DNA from: Lachnospiraceae bacterium
Lineage (GTDB): Bacteria > Bacillota > Clostridia > Lachnospirales > Lachnospiraceae
Assembly (NCBI GenBank): GCA_021201095.1
Contig: JAJQFO010000343.1
Span: 1-33,005 of the forward strand
Reading direction: 5' to 3'
Length of the DNA: 33,005 nucleotides
The position numbers were made by a program, and so were the translations under genes. Under the pieces are notes generated by a model. That model did not search any database, was not told where the DNA came from, and saw nothing but the letters and a program-made list of their open reading frames with translations. Positions 1 through 7,823 of this stretch are shown here, in pieces; position 1 is the stretch's first letter, and each line of letters begins with the position of its first letter.

Positions 1-1
1 A

Positions 2-310
2 ATCAATCTTTCCGGAGGTAACCAGCAGAAGGTAGTAATTGCGAAGTGGCTGGTGAGAGACTGTGACATCCTGATTTTTGATGAACCGACCAGAGGCATT
101 GATGTTGGCGCGAAAAATGAAATTTACCATTTGATGAATGACCTTGTTGACCAGGGAAAATCCATTATCATGATTTCCTCGGAAATGTCAGAGATTCTTC
201 GAATGAGCGATCGGATCGTGGTCATGTGTGAGGGCCGCAAGACAGGGGAGCTTGGGATTGAAGAAGCAACACAGGAAAAGATCATGCATGCGGCGACACG
301 CAGGGATTAG
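2..310 (+). CDS. Sugar ABC transporter ATP-binding protein, C-terminal part (5' end outside window)
   Basis: Only the last 102 codons are present; the reading frame is open from base 2. The ABC signature LSGGNQQK is encoded at bases 8-31, followed by Walker B ([12 protein letters not shown]) and the switch region ISSEMSEIL, where the usual His is Ser, as is normal for the second nucleotide-binding domain of RbsA/MglA-type double-domain ATPases. The protein would energise sugar import from the cytoplasmic face of the membrane. It lies 12 bases upstream of a cognate permease and is followed by a binding protein, so this is the tail of an RbsA-RbsC-RbsB style operon. Its neighbourhood suggests a 6-deoxyhexose or pentose substrate, but the substrate cannot be read from this fragment. 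The GTG at base 53 is internal, not a start. Confidence 0.93.
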   Translation: MNLSGGNQQKVVIAKWLVRDCDILIFDEPTRGIDVGAKNEIYHLMNDLVDQGKSIIMISSEMSEILRMSDRIVVMCEGRKTGELGIEEATQEKIMHAATRRD

Positions 311-322
311 GAGGGATGGATC

Positions 323-1339
323 ATGGCTGACAAGACTGAAAATAAGAAGACGGGAAACGCCTTTACCAATAATCCGATTGTCAAGGTGATCGGAGTGCAG
401 AAGATCGTGGTTCTGCTTGTATTAATTCTGTTGATTGTCTTTTTCCGTGCGAACAGTTCTGCTTTCGGGAAATATTCGACTCTGCTCAGTATTATGGATT
501 ATACCTACTATCTGGCGTTTCTTGCGATGGGCGTGACATTCTGCCTGCTTACCGGCGGCGTAGATCTGTCGATCGGTACAGGGATGTTCTGTTATGCGAT
601 TATCGGAGGATATCTGATTACACATAAGAATATGCCTGTAATTGTGGGGGTTCTGGTGACACTGCTTCTGGGCCTTGCGATGGGTACGATCAACGGGCTG
701 ATTGTTACAAGAGGCGGACATGCTCCGTTTCTGGCTACATTGTGTACGATGATGATTGCCAGGGGACTTGGCGCGATTGCCACGAACAGCACCAGTGTAA
801 CCTGGCCGGCTTATTCGGCGGCGAATGGCTGGACCAGAAGGATATTCAAAATTACTATTGGGAACACCAAGTATCCGCTTGGTCTCCTCTGGGTAATCTT
901 GCTGATGATTGCGTTCAGTCTGTTCCTGAACAGGACAAGACCCGGCCGCTATATTACAGCAATCGGAAGTAACGAGGAAGCAGCCCGTCTTTCCGGCGTC
1001 AACGTGAAAAACTACAAGATGCTTGCTTATATGATCTGCGGTGTGTGCACTGGACTGGCAGGACTGGCTTACAGCTCAGCGTTTCAGTCTATGGCTCCGA
1101 GCGGCGGAGGCGGGATCGAGTTGAATGCTATTGGAGCTGCGATTATAGGCGGTACATCCATGAGCGGCGGATCCGGCAGCGTGGTTGGAACAATTCTGGG
1201 TGTGTTCATTATGTCCGTGCTTCAGACTGGTCTTCCATATATTGGCCTGCAGGCAAATTACCAGCAGATTATTATCGGCCTTGTGCTGATTGTAGCAGTT
1301 TACATTGATGTGTTAAAGAACAAACGGCTTGCCCGGTAA
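323..1339 (+). CDS. Sugar ABC transporter permease, RbsC family
   Basis: This encodes 338 residues with about ten hydrophobic segments and the BPD_transp_2 layout of ribose/galactose-type permeases. It has the coupling-region motif GSNEEAARLSGVNVKNYK (about residues 212-229) and the glycine-rich AIIGGTSMSGGSGSVVGT stretch near residues 273-290. The start follows GGAGGGATGG at 310-319. It probably works as a homodimer with the ATPase encoded just upstream and the binding protein downstream, because only one permease gene is present in this operon. The second importer in the window has two permeases. Family assignment is firm; substrate is inferred from context only. Confidence 0.93.
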   Translation: MADKTENKKTGNAFTNNPIVKVIGVQKIVVLLVLILLIVFFRANSSAFGKYSTLLSIMDYTYYLAFLAMGVTFCLLTGGVDLSIGTGMFCYAIIGGYLITHKNMPVIVGVLVTLLLGLAMGTINGLIVTRGGHAPFLATLCTMMIARGLGAIATNSTSVTWPAYSAANGWTRRIFKITIGNTKYPLGLLWVILLMIAFSLFLNRTRPGRYITAIGSNEEAARLSGVNVKNYKMLAYMICGVCTGLAGLAYSSAFQSMAPSGGGGIELNAIGAAIIGGTSMSGGSGSVVGTILGVFIMSVLQTGLPYIGLQANYQQIIIGLVLIVAVYIDVLKNKRLAR

Positions 1340-1385
1340 GCCTGGCAGCTGGCCTGAAAGCAAAAGCATTAAGTGGTGATGTCAG

Positions 1386-1399
1386 CCGTCGTGGGACGG
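1386..1399 (+). other. Small intercistronic hairpin between permease and binding protein
   Basis: CCGTC (1386-1390) and GACGG (1395-1399) form a hairpin with a GTGG loop in the 101-base gap before the binding-protein gene. It has no T-run, so it is not an obvious terminator. Such hairpins often protect the more abundant binding-protein transcript, which is an inference here. Confidence 0.4.
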
Positions 1400-1440
1400 T
1401 TCACATAAAATCATACTATATTAAAGGAGGATTTTACAAC

Positions 1441-2529
1441 ATGAAAAGAAAAGTATTGTCAGTGATGCTGTGCGCAACGATGGTTGCTTCCATGTTTGGC
1501 GGCGTAGCAGTAAAGGCAGACGAGGAAGTGGATTATTCTGGAATTACGCTTGAGATCGTTTCCAAGGGTCTTCAGCATCAGTATTGGCAGGCAGTGCTGC
1601 AGGGCGTAAACAACAAAGCAGAAGAGCTCGGCGTTTCTGTAAACTTTGTAGGCCCGGACAGTGAGTCTGACATTCAGCAGCAGGTGACACAGCTGCAGAG
1701 CGCACTGGACAGCAACCCAAGCGCAATTGGTCTTGCAGCTCTGGATACCAGCTCTGTAGAAGATCTTCTGACACAGGCAGCAGAAGCAGGCATCCCGGTA
1801 ATTGGTTTTGACTCTGGTGTTCCGGATGCTCCGGAAGGCTCCGTATATGCAACCTGCGCAACGGACAATTATGCAGCTGGTGAGCTTGCCGCAGAGAAGG
1901 TTTATGAGGCAATTCAGGAGACCGTTGTAAATGCTGAGAGCGCAGTCCGCATCGGTGTTGTGGCACAGGATGCTACATCTGAGTCTGTTATCAACCGCGG
2001 CCTTGGTTTCATCGACAAGATCGGCGAGCTCGCTGAGGCAGATGGCAAGACGGTTGGCCTTGCAAGCAACTCTAATGAAAAGTACATCACTGACTCTGCT
2101 TTTGAAGCAGATGATGACGCAGATGTGATTATCGAAGTACTGGTTCCGGCGAGCGTTACTTCTGAGCTTTCCGCAACAGATGCCGGTACTCTGATGGACA
2201 AAGAAGACACAATCGCAATCTATGGCTCTAATGAGCATTCTGCGAATGCTATGATCACAGCGAATGAGAACCGCGGTGTTCTTGGCACAGGCGAAGGTCA
2301 GATCATCGCTGCAGGCTTCGATTCAGGCGCTTCTATCAAGGCAGCAGTAGCTGACGGTACATTCCTTGGTGCTATTACGCAGGCTCCGGTAGCAATGGGT
2401 GAGACTCTGGTAGAGCTTCTTGTTGCAGCAGCTACGGGCGAGGAAGTAGAAGATGTTGATACTGGATGCCAGTGGTATACAGCAGAAAACATGGAAGATG
2501 AAGAGATTGCTCAGAACCTGTATGACTAA
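1441..2529 (+). CDS. Sugar ABC transporter substrate-binding protein (type 1 periplasmic-binding fold)
   Basis: This encodes 362 residues. A typical export signal occupies residues 1-27 (MKRK, hydrophobic core, then VAVKA before DEE). The mature part has the alternating alpha/beta pattern of the Peripla_BP_4 family (RbsB/XylF-like): an early LEIVSKG strand, the QQVTQLQSALDSNPSAIGLAALD region, IPVIGFDSGVP and a C-terminal AAGFDSGASI hinge region. It would capture sugar outside the membrane and deliver it to the upstream permease. RBS AAAGGAGGA lies at 1423-1431. The only Cys in the signal region sits in VMLC, which does not fit a lipobox (Leu at -1), so membrane anchoring by lipid is not evident. 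A terminator follows at 2656-2681. Ligand unknown. Confidence 0.92.
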   Translation: MKRKVLSVMLCATMVASMFGGVAVKADEEVDYSGITLEIVSKGLQHQYWQAVLQGVNNKAEELGVSVNFVGPDSESDIQQQVTQLQSALDSNPSAIGLAALDTSSVEDLLTQAAEAGIPVIGFDSGVPDAPEGSVYATCATDNYAAGELAAEKVYEAIQETVVNAESAVRIGVVAQDATSESVINRGLGFIDKIGELAEADGKTVGLASNSNEKYITDSAFEADDDADVIIEVLVPASVTSELSATDAGTLMDKEDTIAIYGSNEHSANAMITANENRGVLGTGEGQIIAAGFDSGASIKAAVADGTFLGAITQAPVAMGETLVELLVAAATGEEVEDVDTGCQWYTAENMEDEEIAQNLYD

Positions 2530-2655
2530 TCATCAGGCAGCTGATTTTGCATCATCGACAGAATTTTATGCGGGCAGTTATGATGTTCTCACTGTTCGCT
2601 GCGTGGGGCGTATATAATTGTAACTGTTATTACTTATGCGTATATCCGCGCATGG

Positions 2656-2681
2656 AAAAGGGCTGCTGCGGCAGCCCTTTT
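2656..2681 (+). terminator. Intrinsic terminator after the first ABC operon
   Basis: An 11-bp perfect stem, AAAAGGGCTGC (2656-2666) with GCAGCCCTTTT (2671-2681), closes on a TGCG loop and provides a U-run in its 3' arm. Because the stem includes A4/T4 it could terminate in either direction. It lies 127 bases past the stop codon of the binding protein. Confidence 0.85.
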
Positions 2682-2691
2682 CTGGGTTTTG

Positions 2692-2930
2692 CATGCATAG
2701 CCCATTGCAGATAAATATGCATGGTCTGTATTTGTGCCATGCGACGTTCCGTCATGCAAGCTCCAGAGAGTATGCTCCGCAAACTCTCTGGAGCTGAAAT
2801 GGGCAGTCTACGCTTCGCTTCGGTCGGTGCTATACGCATGCCACTGGCATGCAGCACCCACCCATTCCATGAAAATAGAAATACAGCTCTTAGCAGATAA
2901 ATCTGCAAGGTCTGTATTTCTATTTTCATG
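2692..2930. repeat. Block of abutting hairpins with a 27-bp direct repeat
   Basis: Three inverted repeats lie end to end. H1 is AGCTCCAGAGAG (2759-2770) with its complement at 2784-2795. H2 is nested: AATGGG 2798-2803 with 2861-2866, GGTGCT 2826-2831 with 2853-2858, and GCATGCC 2836-2842 with 2846-2852. H3 is a perfect 19-bp stem, 2868-2886 with 2912-2930, enclosing a second stem GCAGAT 2893-2898 with 2901-2906. A weaker hairpin precedes them (CATGCAT 2692-2698 with 2717-2723). A 27-base unit beginning GCAGATAAAT occurs at 2707-2733 and 2893-2919 with two mismatches. No credible ORF covers the block. It may be a miniature repeat element or a structured RNA; I do not recognise the family. Confidence 0.75.
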
Positions 2931-2983
2931 CATGGCGGAACTGTTGGTGCAAATAAGGACACTTTTTCTAACAAAAGAAAGTC

Positions 2984-3012
2984 TTATCAGATGAGGGTTC
3001 TTATAGTATAAT
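2984..3012 (+). promoter_or_regulatory. Predicted sigma-A promoter for the rhamnulokinase-isomerase genes
   Basis: The -35 box is TTATCA (2984-2989), the spacer is 17 bases and the -10 is a consensus TATAAT (3007-3012). The predicted start near 3019 gives a leader of about 125 bases. A GCGTGT/ACACGC hairpin at 3104-3120 lies just before the ribosome binding site. The non-consensus -35 fits an activator-dependent catabolic promoter. Confidence 0.7.
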
Positions 3013-3144
3013 GTTTGCAGCATTAAAAGTGTGCTCTGTTTTGAAGACAGGATCTGCTGCGGGGCAGGGCAGAAAGTACAGGAATTGGCAAAAACAAAAG
3101 ACGGCGTGTTTCTGACACGCGGTAAATATCAGGAGGGTTTTTAC

Positions 3145-4560
3145 ATGTCGGTTTATTATTTAGCAGTGGATATTGGCGCTTCCAGCGGGCGTCATATCCT
3201 CGGACACATGGAAGATGGAAAGATTCAGCTGGAGGAGATTTATCGTTTCGAGAATGGTCTTGTAAAAAAGGACGGTGAGCTCTGCTGGGAGTATGACCGT
3301 CTCTTTGAGGAAATCGTCAATGGCCTGAAGAAGTGCAAAGAGATCGGTAAGATACCGACCAGCATGGGCATTGACACCTGGGGCGTGGATTTTGTGCTGC
3401 TGGATGAGAAGGATCAGGTCATCGGCAACACGGTAGGATACCGCGACCACCGCACGGACGGCATGGACGAGGAGGTTTACAAGTTTATTTCCCTGGAAGA
3501 CCTTTATGCAAGAACGGGTATCCAGAAGGCGATCTTCAACACGATCTACCAGCTGATGGCGATTAAGAAGAACCATCCGGAGCAGCTGGAACGGGCGCGT
3601 ACGCTTCTGCACGTGCCGGACTATTTCCACTATCTGCTGACCGGAAATAAGACCTGCGAGTACACCGAGGCGACCACAGGGCAGCTGGTCTCTCCGGTCA
3701 CGAAGGACTGGGACTATGAGCTGATCGAGATGCTCGGCTATCCGAAGGAGATTTTCCAGAAGCTGATTATGCCTGGCACAGTAGTCGGGAGACTCAGTGA
3801 AAAAGTGAAAAAAGAGGTGGGCTTTGACCTGACAGTTGTGGCTCCGGCGACACATGACACGGGATCTTCCGTGCTGGCGGTACCGGCAAACGATGATGAT
3901 TTTATTTACATCAGCTCCGGCACCTGGTCGCTGATGGGCATTGAGCGTCTGACTCCGGACTGCTCAAAGAGAAGCTGCGAGCTGAACCTGACGAATGAGG
4001 GCGGCTACGCCGGGCGCTTCCGCTATCTGAAGAACATCATGGGACTTTGGATGATTCAGTCGGTACGCCATGAGTATCACGACGCTTACAGCTTTGGCCA
4101 GATCTGCGAGATGGCGGAGGAAGCAAAGGATTTTCCGTCCAGAGTCGATGTAAATGACGACTGCTTCCTTTCTCCGGACAACATGACCGAGGCAGTAAAG
4201 GACTACTGCCGTAAGAGCGGACAGGCGGTGCCGGAGACCCTTGGCGAGCTGGCAACCGTGATTTACGCGAGCCTTGCGGAATGTTACGCAAAAACAGTAA
4301 AAGAGCTTGAAGAGATGGGCGGACGTGAGTATCACCGCATCCACATCATGGGCGGCGGAAGCAACGCAGAGTATCTGAATAAGCTGACAGCCAAGGCGAC
4401 CGGCAAGGAGGTTCACGCCGGACCGACCGAGTCTACCGCGATTGGCAATATCCTCGCGCAAATGCTCAAGCAGGGAGAATTCAATTCGATCGAAGAGGCA
4501 CGCACCTGCGTCCACGAATCGTTCGGCATCAAGGTTTATAACGAAAAGACACTGGCATAA
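3145..4560 (+). CDS. rhaB: Rhamnulokinase (FGGY carbohydrate kinase)
   Basis: This 471-residue protein phosphorylates L-rhamnulose to L-rhamnulose 1-phosphate with ATP in the cytoplasm. Visible motifs are the N-terminal phosphate-binding DIGASSGRH (residues 8-16), GIDTWGVDF with the likely catalytic Asp, the central ATHDTGSSVLAVP and ISSGTWSLMG motifs, and the C-terminal IMGGGSNAEYLNKLTA followed by AGPTESTAIGNILAQ. The last is the characteristic RhaB adenine-site signature. Length is usual for RhaB. The ATG at 3145 is chosen because AGGAGGG lies at 3131-3137; the frame is open further upstream, but no homologous sequence or good RBS is there. The isomerase gene follows after a 36-bp repeat array, and the two probably share a transcript from the promoter at 2984. 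L-fuculose activity cannot be excluded, but RhaM further on supports rhamnose. Confidence 0.93.
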   Translation: MSVYYLAVDIGASSGRHILGHMEDGKIQLEEIYRFENGLVKKDGELCWEYDRLFEEIVNGLKKCKEIGKIPTSMGIDTWGVDFVLLDEKDQVIGNTVGYRDHRTDGMDEEVYKFISLEDLYARTGIQKAIFNTIYQLMAIKKNHPEQLERARTLLHVPDYFHYLLTGNKTCEYTEATTGQLVSPVTKDWDYELIEMLGYPKEIFQKLIMPGTVVGRLSEKVKKEVGFDLTVVAPATHDTGSSVLAVPANDDDFIYISSGTWSLMGIERLTPDCSKRSCELNLTNEGGYAGRFRYLKNIMGLWMIQSVRHEYHDAYSFGQICEMAEEAKDFPSRVDVNDDCFLSPDNMTEAVKDYCRKSGQAVPETLGELATVIYASLAECYAKTVKELEEMGGREYHRIHIMGGGSNAEYLNKLTAKATGKEVHAGPTESTAIGNILAQMLKQGEFNSIEEARTCVHESFGIKVYNEKTLA

Positions 4561-4563
4561 TTT

Positions 4564-4757
4564 CCGGAAAATACATTGCTGGCGGAAAATAGAGCTGTCA
4601 GAATATAGTAGCCGGCGGAAAATACAAAACTGTCAGAATAAAGACAGCTGGCGGAAAATACAAAACTGTCAGAATAAAGACAGCTGGCGGAAAATACATA
4701 GCTGTCAGAATACAGATAATTGGCAAAAATGTATAACTGCCTGAGAAAATGAAAAAA
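4564..4757 (+). repeat. 36-bp tandem repeat array between rhaB and the isomerase gene
   Basis: Copies begin with GGCGG or GGC at 4581 (33 bp), 4614, 4650, 4686 and 4722 (partial), plus a truncated unit from about 4564. The copies at 4614-4649 and 4650-4685 are identical over 36 bases. Full units contain CTGTC...GACAG (for example 4630-4634 with 4643-4647), so a transcript would carry a row of small hairpins. There are no unique spacers, so it is not a CRISPR array. It fills the gap between two genes of one operon, where it could alter mRNA stability or the ratio of the two products (inference). Confidence 0.9.
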
Positions 4758-4817
4758 CTGATGGATATGGAATCATCAGTGGCACATCAAAAAATCATCA
4801 TAAAGGAGAGGAATCAA

Positions 4818-6236
4818 ATGCTTGTAGAGACAAAAGCAAGAGTAGGCGTATTTTCAATTGCACTGGGCGCGTATCTGCCGCAGTTCCCGCAGCTGGTGCC
4901 GGAGTTTGAGGCACAGTTCGAGGCTTTCAAAAAGACTTTGCCGGATACCGTAGAGATCATCGACGGAGGCATGGTGACCACCAAGGAGCAGTCCCAGGCG
5001 GCGGGAGAAAAGTTCCGCGCGGCGGATGTAGACCTGGTATTTTTACAGCTTCTGACTTATGCGACCTCTTACAATATGCTTCCGGCAATCAGAGATCTGG
5101 ATGTACCGGTCGTACTGGTAAACGTACAGAAGCTCAAAGCGCTGGATTATCAGCACACGGACATCGCATCCTGGCTGGGTGAAGGCTACGCCTGCGGTGC
5201 AGTCGGTGAGATGGTGGCAGATCTGGAGCGCTTTGGCAAGAGACATGCCGTGATTACCGGTGTAGTAGAAGGCGGAGACGCCGGAGTACAGGCGGAGATC
5301 GAAGACTGGTGCAAAGCAGCCCAGACCCGCCGCCGTTTCCGCGATACCAACATCGCGCAGATCGGCAGACCGTATCCGGGCATGATGGATCTCTATATCG
5401 ACGAGACCAACCTGTACAGAAGAATGAATCTGTATACCAAGCAGTTTGACTGGGAGAAAATGTGGATCATCGCGGACAACGTGACCGACGAGGACGCGAT
5501 CCGCGCGAAGGCACAGGATATCTTGGATACCTTTGATATCGAGGGCGGCGGCACCATCGAGAAGGTGTGGGATATGGCAAAATATGTCGTTGCGTTTGAG
5601 AAGTGGGTTCAGGATGAAAAAATCGGCCTGATTGCTTCTCATTATGATGGACTGGCACAGGGAAAAGCAGGAGTCCTCGACAGTATGCTGATCCCGGCAT
5701 TCTCCATGCTGATCAAGCAGGGCGTGGCGTGCGCGGTAGAAGGCGACATGAAGGTTGCGATGGCCATGAGCATTCTGAAGACCATTTCCGGTACCGGCCA
5801 GCTCGCTGAGATGTATTCCATCGACTTCAACGATGATATCGCAATCATCGGCCACAGCGGATCCGGCGATGCAGACATCTCCGACAAGAAGCCTACTATG
5901 AAGATCGTAGAAGTCTTCCACGGCAAGACCGGCGGCGGCTATCTGACCCAGTTCTATCCGTACTTAGGACCGGTGACCTACCTCGCAATCACCCAGGACG
6001 GAGACGGACATTTCAAATTCGTTGTGGCAGAGGGCGTAAACGAGGAGGGAGAGATCCTTTCCTTCGGCGATACCAACATGAGAACCCGCTTCACCTGCGG
6101 AGCGAGAGAGTTCGTAAACCGCTGGAGCGAGTGCGGCCCGACCCATCATTTCGCGGCAGCGACCGGCAGACACATTGACACAATCCTGAAGGTTGCGAAG
6201 ATCTTCAATGTGCCGGTAGATATCGTTACCAGATAA
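4818..6236 (+). CDS. AraA/FucI-superfamily aldose isomerase, probable L-rhamnose isomerase substitute
   Basis: This 472-residue protein resembles L-arabinose/L-fucose isomerases, not the TIM-barrel RhaA. Glu308 (in AVEGDMK), Glu331, His346 (IIGHSGSGD) and His443/His444 (GPTHHF) fall at about the positions of the Mn-binding Glu306, Glu333, His350 and His450 of E. coli AraA, so the metal site appears intact. The C-terminus (GRHIDTILKVAKIFNVPVDIV) also matches the AraA ending in style. It would interconvert an aldose with the ketose that rhamnulokinase phosphorylates. The ATG at 4818 follows AAAGGAGAG (4803-4810); an in-frame ATG at 4749 lies inside the repeat array and is less likely. A strong terminator follows at 6318. 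Since no other isomerase is visible, L-rhamnose to L-rhamnulose is the likely reaction. L-fucose or L-arabinose remain alternatives. Confidence 0.85.
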   Translation: MLVETKARVGVFSIALGAYLPQFPQLVPEFEAQFEAFKKTLPDTVEIIDGGMVTTKEQSQAAGEKFRAADVDLVFLQLLTYATSYNMLPAIRDLDVPVVLVNVQKLKALDYQHTDIASWLGEGYACGAVGEMVADLERFGKRHAVITGVVEGGDAGVQAEIEDWCKAAQTRRRFRDTNIAQIGRPYPGMMDLYIDETNLYRRMNLYTKQFDWEKMWIIADNVTDEDAIRAKAQDILDTFDIEGGGTIEKVWDMAKYVVAFEKWVQDEKIGLIASHYDGLAQGKAGVLDSMLIPAFSMLIKQGVACAVEGDMKVAMAMSILKTISGTGQLAEMYSIDFNDDIAIIGHSGSGDADISDKKPTMKIVEVFHGKTGGGYLTQFYPYLGPVTYLAITQDGDGHFKFVVAEGVNEEGEILSFGDTNMRTRFTCGAREFVNRWSECGPTHHFAAATGRHIDTILKVAKIFNVPVDIVTR

Positions 6237-6317
6237 CGGATAGCATAGTATAAAAGCGTGTTGCTTATATATCTGCATGTTTATAGAAATTTATGAAGTA
6301 CGCCTTTTAGTATCAGA

Positions 6318-6349
6318 CGGATAGGGGAGAAAGTGCCCCTATCCGTTTT
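6318..6349 (+). terminator. Intrinsic terminator after the isomerase gene
   Basis: CGGATAGGGG (6318-6327) pairs perfectly with CCCCTATCCG (6336-6345), with an 8-base loop and TTTT at 6346-6349. It closes the rhaB-isomerase operon and separates it from the leftward abi locus. Confidence 0.92.
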
Positions 6350-6492
6350 GTACGTTTGTAGTTGTTTTCATTGTGTTGTTCCAGAATGAAATATTATAAT
6401 ACCAGAGAACTTTAAGGCTAAGGGAATCTGGTAATACATGAATAAGGGTGGATGCTTGTAACATATAATAGAAGTGGCTGTTTCTGTTTAAA

Positions 6493-6527
6493 AAGGTGGC
6501 GGAGTAATTAATTGTGCCGCCTTTTTT
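6493..6527. terminator. Bidirectional terminator-like hairpin between isomerase and abi
   Basis: AAGGTGGC (6493-6500) pairs with GCCGCCTT (6516-6523, one G-U pair). It is followed by T6 on the plus strand and preceded by A-rich sequence that gives a T-run on the minus strand. It can serve as a distal terminator for the leftward abi gene, whose stop is about 340 bases away. Confidence 0.6.
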
Positions 6528-6861
6528 ATTTCCGTAATGCATCGAGCTAAGTATCCAGAAATATGAGGTTCCATCGGCAAGGCTGGTTTCTCTGCCGCAG
6601 CTTTGGTTGTCGGCGCCTGCCTTGTCGATTTTCTTTGAAAATCGGGACATGAAACGAGTGTTATCGACACTCGGCGTTCCTTTTGACATAGCTTGCACAG
6701 ATATTTGGCAGCGCAGAACGGTCCTGCATGCCAGTGTACGGGTAAGGATGGGCTGCAGCAAAGCGTAGAACCAGTGGACATTCGTTTAGCAGTGATCAAA
6801 GCAAAGTATAGATGTCGCGCAGGCGGGAGGGGAGGATACGAGATATCCCACTATCTGACCG
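6528..6861. other. Intergenic stretch downstream of abi, no convincing gene
   Basis: About 330 bases between the bidirectional hairpin and the abi stop codon. Frames of 60-140 codons exist on both strands, but none has a good start with an RBS or a recognisable domain, and the minus-strand frames overlap each other. It may be decayed sequence that arrived with the abi locus. I see no RNA gene here. Confidence 0.35.
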
Positions 6862-7803
6862 TTATGGAATGCGATATCTGGTGATTTCCTTCCAGTTTGG
6901 AGGAAATCCCATCTGTTTTAATAGCTCTGCTTCACTTATGTGTATGACGGATTTCGTTAAGCTTGCAATCAATTTGCTCAGGCTTCGTTTAAAACGGCAA
7001 AAATCTTTTTTAGGGAGAAGATAGCGAAAAGCGATGACAGCGGCAAATAAATCTTTCTTTCCATAAATATACTGTTCTGCGTCCATAGGAATGTGCATTT
7101 TTCGGCGTATAGGAAGATCAGCAATGGCATCTACCGTTTTATATGTAAATAGCCTTTCTCCATGCGCACATACATTTCTGAATTTCGTGAGACATGATAA
7201 AAACTGCCCCATCTGTTTTGGATTGACGGTTTTTACTGATTTACAGATTTTTGATTGCAAAGTCTGTGGGAAAACTTGATACATTTTGGAAAGATTCCCA
7301 AAAGTAAGGACATTAACTAGAACCCAAAGTGGAATATTTCCATAGGTATCTCTGTAATGATTTATGTATGCATAATCGGTTGTAGTCGTAGTACGCTGTA
7401 AAGTTGCTATCAGACGGATAATAGTCTTCCGATTTTTTTTACAGAAATTGAAATTGTTTACATCCAGATAGGCTGTCTGCGATTCCCCGTATTTTTCAGA
7501 AAAAGAATAGGACATTAGTGAACGCAGATGTCGTTCAATCTGAAGCAGGTATTTAAAAAACAATTCTCTTAGGTTTGCATCAAACTCATAAAGGGCAACG
7601 ATTTCTTCGAAGGTTGTCCCAGATTTGTATGTTTTTGTAAATGGAATACGAAACAAATGCTTATATCCACCGATCAATGGAAAATAACCAATCCGCTCTA
7701 AAATGTCTTTTGCAAAATCCGTGTCCTGTATGATGATTTGCTTTTCTGATGTCAATATGTATAGCTGTTGCTCGTAATCCGAGAAGGTTTTTACTTTTGT
7801 CAT
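6862..7803 (-). CDS. Abi_2 (AbiD/AbiF-type) HEPN abortive-infection protein
   Basis: This 313-residue protein matches the Abi_2 family pattern: an N-terminal region with ILERIGYFPLIGGYKHLF (35-51), the helical IERHLRSLMSYSFSEKYG segment (89-106), IPLWVLVNVLTFGNLSKMY (157-175) and the HEPN-type RNxxxH motif (Arg209, His214 in FRNVCAHGERLF). HEPN proteins of this kind are RNases or toxins used in phage defence by growth arrest. The start at 7803 follows AGGAG in the leader (plus-strand CTCCT at 7810-7814). A longer in-frame start at 7869 would lie inside the upstream hairpin and has no RBS. A consensus promoter and a short terminated RNA lie directly upstream, as in abiF loci with an associated RNA. 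It sits on the opposite strand inside the rhamnose cluster, which suggests insertion as a defence module. Whether it is AbiF or AbiD proper cannot be settled by eye. Confidence 0.87.
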   Translation of the reverse strand: MTKVKTFSDYEQQLYILTSEKQIIIQDTDFAKDILERIGYFPLIGGYKHLFRIPFTKTYKSGTTFEEIVALYEFDANLRELFFKYLLQIERHLRSLMSYSFSEKYGESQTAYLDVNNFNFCKKNRKTIIRLIATLQRTTTTTDYAYINHYRDTYGNIPLWVLVNVLTFGNLSKMYQVFPQTLQSKICKSVKTVNPKQMGQFLSCLTKFRNVCAHGERLFTYKTVDAIADLPIRRKMHIPMDAEQYIYGKKDLFAAVIAFRYLLPKKDFCRFKRSLSKLIASLTKSVIHISEAELLKQMGFPPNWKEITRYRIP

Positions 7804-7823
7804 TGTGTTCTCCTGATATGAAA

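Noticed and set aside
2630..2974. Leftward frame of 114 codons through the hairpin block
   Set aside because: It covers a terminator and several inverted repeats, has no RBS, and its peptide repeats follow the DNA repeat.
3031..3144. Upstream extension of rhamnulokinase
   Set aside because: No RBS and no family similarity; the ATG at 3145 has a strong AGGAGGG and begins right before the conserved DIGASSGR motif.
4442..4744. A 100-codon frame with 12-residue repeats across the tandem array
   Set aside because: It starts inside rhaB in another frame without an RBS; the peptide repeats simply reflect a 36-base period divisible by three.
4564..4757. CRISPR array
   Set aside because: Units are directly adjacent with no unique spacers, and no cas gene is present.
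6339..6799. Two overlapping leftward frames (140 and 103 codons) downstream of abi
   Set aside because: They overlap in different frames, cross terminator hairpins, lack an RBS and show no domain. The inner one looks vaguely protein-like, so a decayed gene is not excluded.
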